64,000 bases of DNA from Meghimatium bilineatum (lineage: Eukaryota > Mollusca > Gastropoda > Stylommatophora > Philomycidae), in NCBI GenBank assembly GCA_034231615.1, contig CM067322.1, forward strand, positions 51,094,456-51,158,455, in the 5' to 3' direction. Positions 55,752-64,000 of the stretch are shown one piece after another (within the stretch, counting starts at the first letter, position 1; the number at the start of each line of letters is the position of its first letter). A program made the position numbers and the translations under genes. The notes under the pieces were generated by a model. That model ran no database searches and was not told the DNA's origin. It saw only the letters and a program-made list of their open reading frames with translations.

Positions 55752-57874
55752 CAAAACTAACTTTCTTTGCAAAAGTGTTTTGTGAAGCACTAATGCTACA
55801 ATAAAATTTACATTGTTTTCAAAAAGCTGGTTTTGATGACTTAAAAAATGGTTGAATTTGACAAAAAGATGATAGATTTAGTTCTTGTACAAGCATTGAT
55901 ACAAGCATTGTCAGTTTTTTTAAACATTATCAAGCCTGTGACCAAATGATGAGTAAAGATTCCAAAATGTTCATTAAGATACTCTAAAATGAAACAGTGT
56001 TATTATATATTCTAAAATATTGTAAACAATCTTTGTAGAATGTGATGGAAATGAAGAACAAGACAAAATTCATGGTAAAAGCATAAATTGGTTTCAAGTA
56101 TTCTTAAATACAACACTGTGGTTAGCTGATCAAATTATGAGATGATTACATATGCAAATCATCATCCCATTGTACACATTACCATCACTAGATACAATTT
56201 GGTTGAACTTGAACTTCAAAGTTACATAAGTTCATCTAATGAAAAAAAATATTCACTTATAATATGACAGTGCATGAACCTATACAAGTAAACAACACAT
56301 TGAATAAAGAAATAAGAACTGATAAAATAACAAAAAAAGCTTTCTATACAATAAAATTACGAATCTAGAACACTGGAGTGCGACCCTTTTTTTCGGTAGG
56401 TGGCTAAATTTAGAGTTGTTCATTGGGCACGAGAACTACATGTGTCAACCTTTTGAAGTTAAAAGCATGTCATAATATTAATTTTTTCCGGACAATCTGA
56501 AAATGCTTTTTTTAAATAAAATCTTTGATAAAAGCTTTTATCTTCTAGACATACATGAAAGCATCGTGAAGGACACTGTTTTCACAAGTCTATTTCATTC
56601 AGAACACACATCAACTCACATTTTGGTTTGAAATAGGTTTCAAATATTCATTTCCTCTTTATCCCTGTAAAATTAGCTGCTATAGCTTAGATCCCACCCA
56701 CCACAATATTGATACAACACCCACATAAAATTGAGATGAACAAAAATATTTTCACTTAACACAAAACATAAATCTTGTGAATCAACATCATTTTACAGTG
56801 CTATGTGTTTCAACCTATGATATTTATGTTTTGATGAGAAAAGATGAGTTTTTATGTCTTCAAAATGAATAAAACATGAATTCTGCGACACTTTTTGCTA
56901 AGGTAATGTTATTCCAGTACAACTCCCAACATTTAACACTTTTACTACTGTAGATAACAAGTCGCCGCAGAAAAAAAAATCCCTTTCACTGGATGACTTT
57001 TATCATTAGTATGACTTTTTCATGGGAAATTTTACAAACCAGACTCATGTATTATTTCATGTGGTACTTTCTGTATATTAAAAAGGTTACTCTAATATGG
57101 CTGTGCCTGTGAACAGATTAATTTAGCACTGACACAGTTAGAATCATTTTATTGCCTTATTTTGTAAAAATGAACACCTCAAAATAAATGATGTAAACCG
57201 ATGATGCCCAAGTTCAAAATGACACTGATTTATACTTATTTAGCAAGTAATCAAGTAATGAGGGTGGGGGAAGAGATAAAATATAAAATTAAGACTATGA
57301 TTCAAGTAATGATGGTCATGGATTAACATTAGATATCTCTGCTGGTCAAGAAGCAAGTGATGGACCACTACCTGGAAAACAGGAGCACTGCACTGTTACT
57401 TAAATAAAATAAAGCATAACAATAAATGAAAATTGTTTGTGAGAGAACCTAAAGAAAAATGTCTGTGTACAACACTTGTTCATGTCTGAACAGCTTCTAA
57501 AATGTGCACATGAAATCAGTGATAATGAAAGAGCAAAAATTGCTCAGAATAAACAAAAAAAGTTAAATGGGGAGAGTGCCTTTTGGCATATTTTAATAAC
57601 TGACATGAAAGGTAACAAAGCATTTATTGTGATCATCCTTTATGATCCTGGGGTTTAAAAAAAATAATTTATAAAAAAATATATTTTCAGATATCCCAGC
57701 AGCCAGGTCTAACCCCATCCCAGCCAGACTAACCTGAATTTTTCTCACCGACCCACAACAGTAGCCTTCTGGTCTACAAGGAAGAAACAGTATAAATACT
57801 ACATTATAAAACCTTTGTTGTTCTAATCACGTAACTTTCAAGTTCTAAATATTGAATTAGTAAACAGTCATGCT
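55752..57874. other. AT-rich stretch, nothing recognised
   Basis: A 60-residue + frame at 57476-57658 has no domain. No repeat stands out. Confidence 0.5.
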
Positions 57875-58035
57875 CTTACTAACTTGGACTTTACTTTGTT
57901 ATTTCACTCATTTCAATAACTGAGTGCTAGACAGCATTTGAAACCATGTCTCCAAACTTCTTACTAGTTTGGACTTTACTTTGTCATTTCAGTAACTGAG
58001 TGATAGACACCAGTTGAAACCATGTCTCCAAACTT
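57875..58035. repeat. Tandem duplication of about 80 bp
   Basis: Two units run from CTTACTA..TTGGACTTTA to ACCATGTCTCCAAACTT. The second lacks about ten bases (ACTCATTTCA) and has several substitutions. Confidence 0.85.
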
Positions 58036-58439
58036 CAAATATGCAGTCTGGTGACACTAGCAAGTTTTGTAGTTGTTGGTAGAATTGTTTCTCTCATAAC
58101 TGTTGTTTAAAACAAAATGTATGGGGGAAAAAAATTAAAATGCTACTTAATCTTACAAATTCAGTTATTAACATTTGAGTTTTTAATTGTATTTCACTGA
58201 CTTCAAGTTTGTTTGATTATTTCACAGGTTTTTGTAGATAATTTAAACAATGTGCCATAAGCAGTTCAAACTATCTGATAATCTTGTTATGAACTTGTTT
58301 CAATAGTGTGCATAAATATTCAAGAATTATTTCTTATTTCCACTATTGTGAAAACCTTAAAAAAAGTTAAAACCTCATTCTTATACAGGTTTACAAATCA
58401 TTAAAAACATGCAGAAAATAAATATTAGTGTTTCAACCA

Positions 58440-58630
58440 AAAGGCCTTGCTAATGCTCCCTTGTGGTTTGGTGGTTAAACAGTTATTCTGCCATGTAACC
58501 CCCCCCAATGCTAAACTCTCCATGTTTGACACCAATGTCTACCAGTTGAAGTACAAATGGGATTTATTACTACTCTGGATGTTAGAAACATCTATAGATA
58601 CCATCCTGTGGTGTTGACACTGGTGTGTTT
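58440..58630 (+). repeat. Possible tRNA-derived SINE
   Basis: GTGGTTTGGTGGTTAAACAG and TTATTCTGCCATGTAA look like a tRNA head with box A, and CATGTTTGACACC lies where box B would be, but decayed. The end is not defined. Confidence 0.35.
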
Positions 58631-58737
58631 TACTAAGTATTGCAAAAAATACAAATGTATAGCTGCGTGTAAAATATCCTCAATTTAACAAAATATTTTT
58701 TTTTAAATTTAAACATTCATTGCAAACCACAACCCTA

Positions 58738-58915
58738 TTGCAAAATGCATCCAAATCCCCGAGATGTAAGTCCTATAGGCTCATTAATCATTTAATCTGA
58801 TCTTATATTTTCATTGGTCCCTTTGCGAAATTCATCCAAATCCTTCTCCAGATTTAAGTCACATGGGCTACGTTAATCATCTTAGCTGATATTATTTTTT
58901 CATTGGTCACTTTGC
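58738..58915. repeat. Tandem duplication of about 90 bp
   Basis: Two units run from TTGCRAAATKCATCCAAATC to TTTTCATTGGTC, about 75 percent alike. A final CCACCAATGAAAA at 58932 is an inverted copy of the unit end. Confidence 0.7.
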
Positions 58916-59270
58916 ATATACTTAGTGTAATCCACCAATGAAAAGCACAGATGGATCAAAGGTCACCCAATTGGTGTGACCAGTTATAAGATCCAGATAT
59001 CTTGACTGCAGGTGAGATAATCTTCTTTATGATGTTCTGTACTTATAATTCTATGCGAATTGATCTGATGCAGCCAAAGACATGTTTAAAGAATCTCTTA
59101 TCCATCGCCATCATGGGTGGCCCTTACTCCTGCTACCAGCAACCATACCTTCAATTATTATTTTTTTTCCATGCTGTTATGATATAAACTGGCTACACTT
59201 AACATATCTCTCCTTACAAATTGTGATATCTTCATCATTACTTTCTGCTGTCTGACATAGACAATCTTAC

Positions 59271-59585
59271 TTAACTCTTTCCGGACCAATCGCCAGTATA
59301 CTGGCTTTATACTATGGGTCTACAGGACCAATCGCCAGTATACTGGCTTTGATTTGATATTTTATTACTTCACAAGGCTAACTCTAACCCTGTGAAGTAA
59401 TCACATACCATCAATGTACATATGTATTCATATTCTGTATCCATTCCCCTTTCCAATGATGTATTACACATACACTATTTATCAATATTAGTATGTCAAG
59501 TGATACAATAAAAAAAAAATATAAGGAAATTGTATAAAATTAATTTGGTCCAAACCTAAACATAATCAAGTACTGAAAGAGTTAA
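59271..59585. mobile_element. piggyBac-like MITE with TTAA target duplication
   Basis: TTAA at 59271-59274 and 59582-59585 flanks ends CTCTTTC and GAAAGAG, the style of piggyBac elements. Inside the left end a 26-bp unit starting GGACCAATCGCC is present twice (59283 and 59325), each holding the 14-bp palindrome GCCAGTATACTGGC. GGACCAA is found inverted near the right end (59546-59552). A further hairpin TTACTTCACA/TGTGAAGTAA spans 59365-59400. It has no coding capacity. Confidence 0.8.
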
Positions 59586-60394
59586 TTCTGCTGTTGGTGT
59601 TCTTTCATGTTGGTATCACATTGTTCAATTGTCGTTTCCTCAGTTAGTCTACTAATGTTTCAATTCAATGTACTCGATGTTGTCCTACTTTATCCTCTAT
59701 AAAACACAACACAAATTATAACATATTCCTCTCAATCTTAAAAATGATTCCCCCTTCCAGCCTATACCATTTTTGAAACATGTTTAAAAATATACAGGAT
59801 TGGGTGAGTGACTAACCAATTAGGGTACCATTCTATCAGTTATGAGAATCTTTTCTTTCTTACAGGAGACATTCATTCTTTATCTCCATAGGGTTTTCTT
59901 GTCTTGCTCTTACAGTAATGTATTCAGAACTAGTTATACAACTTGAGATTTTATCAGCTTACTGACACTGTGAATGTCTAAGGTGTATTTAAGTGGTGAT
60001 TTCAGAGGTTTTTGGAGATAAATTTAAAAAACACAACCAGCACAGGCAAGCTGCCTTTAATCCTCAGTCTAGAATAACTCCCTAGTGATAAAGTGAGATA
60101 AGCTGAGTTAGGAATCAGCACCACAGCACACAGTTTTCTCATAAGTGCCCAGCCGCCATTGTCTAGTCTGTGGCTGACCAGGGACTGCCTGACTAGTGTC
60201 ACCCATTCAACTTTTTCAATAGCAATATTTCTTGACCTTGCCAGGACATAAGCACTGATACTCTACTTTATTGTGGTTGGGTGAACTTGACACCCTGATC
60301 TGCTGGTCAGTGAGTGACTGACACTACATAACTGCAGCTCCCCAAATAACTCGATCTAATAAAATAAACTAATTACGCAATTTTTAAAAAAAAA
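59586..60394. other. AT-rich stretch, nothing recognised
   Basis: No supported exon or element. Confidence 0.5.
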
Positions 60395-60566
60395 TACAGT
60401 GGAATCTTATAACAAATTGGTACAGGCCAAAGAAATATGTATGTAATAATATAAATTCACAATATACAGTCAAAACAATAAAGAATAACTGTAAATAGGG
60501 ATTTTTAAAAATGTTAAAGAGACAAATTTATTATAAAAAGATGTTCTATAGAGAGATTCCAATGTA
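60395..60566. mobile_element. pogo-like MITE, 172 bp
   Basis: The ends TACAGTGGAATCTTATAACA and (complement) TACATTGGAATCTCTCTATA are inverted repeats bounded by TA. The same end type is at 523 and 55405. Confidence 0.7.
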
Positions 60567-60843
60567 CATGAAAAATTGCAGAAGCAATCAATACTACTTC
60601 ATATAGTCATCAGCATAAAGTAATGGATACAAGTCAGTACACAACACTTCAACAGCAAGAATTAAACACGTGCATGAACATAGCAATATCAACTTTGTAA
60701 ATGTTTGAATGCAACAGGATGAAATGCTGGCACTTAAAGCAATAACAAATATTTATCATCAAATCACACCAGATGTCAAAATGTAATTTTGTAAATGACT
60801 ACAATACAAAGCATTATATACACTCATCAGCAGTTAATGCACA

Positions 60844-61083
60844 TATTTAACAAGTGAAGGTCACATCACTCACATATTCAACAAGTGGAGGGCACATCAC
60901 TCACAGATTTAACAAGTGGAGGTCACATCACTCACATATTCAATAAGTGGAAGGCACATCACTCACAGATTTAACAAGTGGAGGGCACATCACTCACATA
61001 TTCAACACGTGGATGTCTCCTCGCTCACATATTTAACAAATGGATGCCCTCTCACATATTCAACAGAATAATGTCACTTCACA
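60844..61083. repeat. 31-bp minisatellite, about 8 copies
   Basis: Units read TATTTAACAAGTGGAGGGCA then CATCACTCACA. Odd units carry ATTTAA and even units ATTCAA, so the array grew as a 62-bp dimer. The last two units are shortened and decayed. Confidence 0.9.
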
Positions 61084-61319
61084 TGCATAATACTGAGACT
61101 GACATACCAAAATTGTGTTCCATATGTAAAAAAAAATCAATCATATTCCAATCAGACTGATACACTGGTATCATAGATTCTTGTAGAACTTACAGACATG
61201 AATGTTGTGAAGATTCAAATATGCACACACAAAATCTCACATCACAAAAGTACACATGCAATGTGGAAAAATACATTCAATTAATGCTGTTCACAGATCA
61301 TCAATATAGTGTGATCAAT

Positions 61320-61579
61320 TACAGTAGAAATCTGATTATCTGAATACCAATTAACCGAATCCCCAATTATCCTAATCTAATTAGGGTGAAATAATTTTAG
61401 AGCAAGAACGTTAGCGGACGCGGTAGAGAGGTTCCGTGGCAATGTGTACGTGCTGTTACTATGATATGTAAATGTACACAGTTTTGCCTCATTCCTGAGC
61501 TATATCCTTTTATCATAATTTTCGATTATCCGAATCAGCCCAATCCCTAATTAATTCGGATAATCAGATTTCTACTGTA
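61320..61579. mobile_element. pogo/Tigger-like MITE, 260 bp
   Basis: TACAGTAGAAATCTGATTAT at 61320 and its exact complement ending at 61579 form inverted repeats of about 25 bases with one mismatch, with TA at both edges. The interior has a GC-richer core (GTTAGCGGACGCGGTAGAGA) and no transposase. Confidence 0.85.
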
Positions 61580-61621
61580 TTTTCATCATGAAACAGCATG
61601 TTGATAATCAGAAATATTTTT

Positions 61622-61780
61622 GCTCTTCTTCTTCTTCAGCGTTCATTCTCAAACTCCCACTGGATATCTCTTGTAGCGGGACCATGGTCCTATTAGATTT
61701 CCAGGAGGATGTAGTCCAGAGAATGGAAATGCATTGTGTCGCCGTTTTATTTGCACCAATGGTCCGACACATCCGTCTTC
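61622..61780 (-). repeat. GAA-tailed SINE, alpha subtype
   Basis: On + it opens GCTCTTCTTCTTCTTCAGCG, then ACTCCCACTGGATATCTCTT, GATGTAGTCCAGAGAATGG and TTATTTGCACCAATGGTCCG. It is head to head with 62088-62240, and the two would fold as hairpin arms. Confidence 0.8.
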
Positions 61781-62087
61781 TGCTGTATTTCTGCTCTAAA
61801 AAGCTAATGGTGAATCCAGCTGTTAAACTTGTGCTTGATGGCTCAGATGATGCTGCTGCAAGCACATATCCATATTTCAAGATGATAGTATTATTGTTGT
61901 GCTGTAAGGAATATAATCTACAATCCATGATGATGATGATGATGATGGATGTGACTCACAAAAACTAATCTGATCCACAAAGAGTTGTCCACAGTACTGG
62001 TATGTGCAAGAAATCACAGGCCCACTTGTACCATCATCACTGTTGTGTCTTCTCAGAAACTTGAGGTCTTGTACTGCTATCTTCACC

Positions 62088-62240
62088 AAAGACGGATGTA
62101 TCAGGTTATTAGTGCAAATAGAATGACACAACGCATTTACATTTTCTGGAATTACATCCTGCTGGAAATCTAGTACGACCATTGTCCTGCTACAAGAGAG
62201 ATCCAGTGGGAGTTTGAGAGTGAACGCTGAAGGAGAAAAG
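62088..62240 (+). repeat. GAA-tailed SINE, alpha subtype
   Basis: AAAGACGGATGTATCAGGTT, TTACATCCTGCTGGAAATCT, CCATTGTCCTGCTACAAGAG and GTTTGAGAGTGAACGCTGAA, with a decayed tail. About 80 percent alike to the inverted copy at 61622-61780. Confidence 0.8.
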
Positions 62241-63030
62241 TAAAAACACTGACTATAGAAACCAATCTTCCTATTTCCCATCCACTATTTCCTCTCATTG
62301 ACTTATTCTATGATTTCTGATATTTCATATTCTGTAGGAATCCATTTCCACGTACAATTATTGTTTCACAGACTCTACTTGCTTTCAAAAAACTATCTTT
62401 CAGTACTGATAACTGGTTACAAAATTATGCTGTATAATTGGCAACCCATATTGACTAAACAGGAAACAAATATCATGACTAAATAACAGACTTATCCAAA
62501 CTTAGAACTTTTAGAGTCTGCTGACCAAGGTCAACATCAAAATTATACTAATAATTTTCTTTATTATCCGAGAGCAATGTAATGACAGGTTACGTGTCCA
62601 TTCAAGATGGCAGAAGTAAACAAAAGAAAAAACACTGCAATAATGTGTGCTAAGCTCTCTAACCGCTGAAATATTAACATTTTAAAAGTTAGAATCATAA
62701 ACAATTATTTACTAGCTTTGAATGGTTTCTAGTAAAATTTGATCAATAATAAAGATGTTAACTACTGTAAACCTTCACAAAAGCATCTGCAAAAATAAAA
62801 AATACAAGATGTTCTGGGATGCTTAAAATGGAATGGGTTCCATTGAACACATGTGATTGAAAATTAAGGGATGCAAGTGATTAGAGTTAAACAATTCTAG
62901 AGTCAGAGAAAGTCCAGGGCTTATGACAGCCAGTGCAGATATGCAATTACCACAATTAAAAAACAAGTTTCTGGAGCAGAGCAGAAGCATTCCAGCAAGA
63001 AGCTAGGGACGTACATCGAGATACAACAGC
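62241..63030. other. AT-rich stretch, possible 3' UTR of a minus-strand gene
   Basis: On the minus strand AATAAA lies at 62564-62559, about 465 bases past the stop codon of the possible exon at 63031. Nothing else is seen. Confidence 0.3.
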
Positions 63031-63345
63031 TTAGTCATCAAGTAGTTTAAGGACAATGTTGTTATCCAGGTCTATTACAGCCACACATGTCTCCAATTGT
63101 GAATTTAGCTTCTCAAATACATCCTGCGCAAAGACAGCAGCATTATGCCAAGTCTGCTTTATGATGAGACCTGTCAAGTGTTGGTAGTAGCAATATTTCC
63201 TCTCTATGTGATGAGACAATTTCCATGCACCTATTTGTTCTAATAATTTTCCAACTGCGTTTTGCATGTATCCCTGTACGTTTGTGTGATCTTTACCAGG
63301 TTTGGGTAATTGAATCAAGTAATCATGCAACCAGTTTTCTTAATC
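63031..63345 (-). CDS. Possible last coding exon of an unrecognised gene
   Basis: A minus-strand frame of about 103 codons ends in TAG at 63033-63031 region. It reads ENWLHDYLIQLPKPGKDHTN, KLLEQIGAWKLSHHIERKYC, LIIKQTWHNAAVFAQDVFEK and CVAVIDLDNNIVLKLLDD. The composition is that of a normal folded protein and it lacks transposon signatures. An AG lies just before the ENW codons (minus strand GATTAAG), with only a weak pyrimidine tract. No start codon is present, so if real it is a terminal exon. I do not recognise the family, and chance or an unknown repeat is possible. Confidence 0.35.
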
Positions 63346-63369
63346 TTGCCTTTTAATAATCAAGCAATC

Positions 63370-63540
63370 AGGGGAAGTGTCATGCTAAATGGTGTAGGTG
63401 ATCATGCTTCTCTACAACTCTTGTGTTGTTAATTAAGTTCAGCTGGTGACTTTTTTGTGTGCCACAGTGACAACCCATCCAGAAATTTCTTCCTCTGTCT
63501 CTTCTCCCCTTAATCTTTCCAGTGGTTACTTAATGTTCAA
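63370..63540 (-). mobile_element. Eroded 3' end of a GATGAT-tailed LINE
   Basis: On + the words CATGCTAAATGGTGTAGGTG, ATCATGCTTCTCTACAACTC and CTCTGTCTCTTCTCCCCTTA follow the same order as 2262-2400. The tail is lost. Confidence 0.5.
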
Positions 63541-63543
63541 GTT

Positions 63544-63760
63544 TTAACTTTCCTCATAACATCTGGAGCTGGTGCAGTTAAAAAAAAATCTTTTTAGTGT
63601 TTCCTTTATTTCTTTAACTTTAATTTTAATTTTTTCTTTCAAGTTCTGGCTCTTCACATGTCTATATAACCTTTTACTTAATTTCTTGATATATTCCCAG
63701 GCTCCTCTCACAAATTTGTAAAGTATAATGTGCAAGCAGGAATCGTGAAATACAAAATTG
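63544..63760 (-). CDS. Possible exon of an unrecognised gene
   Basis: A minus-strand frame reads ADNFVFHDSCLHIILYKFVR, GAWEYIKKLSKRLYRHVKSQ and a lysine-rich KEKIKIKVKEIKETLKRF end before TAA. An AG acceptor-like CTATAG stands before it. I see no good donor. It may belong with 63031-63345 but an old LINE end lies between. The support is weak. Confidence 0.2.
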
Positions 63761-64000
63761 TCTGCACTATAGATGAATATGTCTAACTTTGATCATTGTT
63801 TGTTTACACTTTTCTTGTTTATTTAAAAAAAAAAACAGGAAAATACTTAACAGCTAAGCGAATTGTTTTTGATTACTGTTGTATAACACCCATCCGTTTA
63901 GCCTTCCTCTTCTAACCACCTCCAGAATGCTTCAGCTAGACCACTATTTCTGTTTCTATTCAGCTAGACCACTATATCTGGATACACTCAAGTGAATTTC

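Overview
This is a window of animal nuclear DNA, AT-rich, with one clear host gene in a large sea of transposable elements and tandem repeats. The organism is most likely an invertebrate. Pointers are the spliced-gene layout, several non-LTR retrotransposon (LINE) families ending in GAA or GATGAT repeats, Merlin, mariner, IS630/Tc1-like, piggyBac-like, pogo-like and Helitron DNA transposons, tRNA-derived SINEs and many minisatellites. A mollusc or other spiralian is my best guess from the LINE styles, but the sequence does not prove it. No bacterial gene, CRISPR array, rRNA, intact tRNA, LTR retroelement or virus-like element was recognised.

The host gene is a SERTA-domain protein (SERTAD/Taranis type) at 15338-16519 on the + strand, 393 residues in one coding exon behind a good splice acceptor. 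A CCAAT box plus CRE and a strong splice donor at 5836-6035 could be its promoter and untranslated first exon, giving a 9.3-kb intron. Its presumed 3' UTR holds a 17-copy 21-bp minisatellite. A second host gene may enter from the right on the - strand (63031-63345, perhaps 63544-63760), but I cannot name it.

Layout: 1-5130 is packed with repeat pieces (SINE, LINE ends, a (TA)61 tract, two TIR elements). 5.1-9.3 kb is quiet. 9.3-12.1 kb is an old RTE-like LINE split by a younger RNase H-bearing LINE (family A) with an 11-bp target duplication. 13-13.8 kb is a Merlin fossil. 15.3-17.7 kb is the SERTA gene. 18.9-24.6 kb carries more LINE ends, two with target duplications. 25.6-32.4 kb has an RT fossil, a mariner, a tRNA-SINE, a Helitron and another RNase H fossil. 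33.3-34.1 kb is a 20-copy minisatellite. 37-41.4 kb is LINE-on-LINE. 43.5-45.9 kb is a nearly whole IS630/Tc1-type transposon with 35-bp TIRs. 48.0-48.6 kb is a minisatellite grown from a SINE tail. 52-62 kb holds SINEs in inverted pairs, MITEs and small tandem arrays.

The families appear connected. The GAA-tailed SINE ends (TGAACGCTGAAGAAGAAG) resemble the family A LINE end (TGAACGAAAGAAGAAGAAG), which suggests that this LINE, or a relative, moves the SINE. Two family A copies are about 97 percent alike over their shared 3' end and still have perfect target duplications, so activity looks recent.
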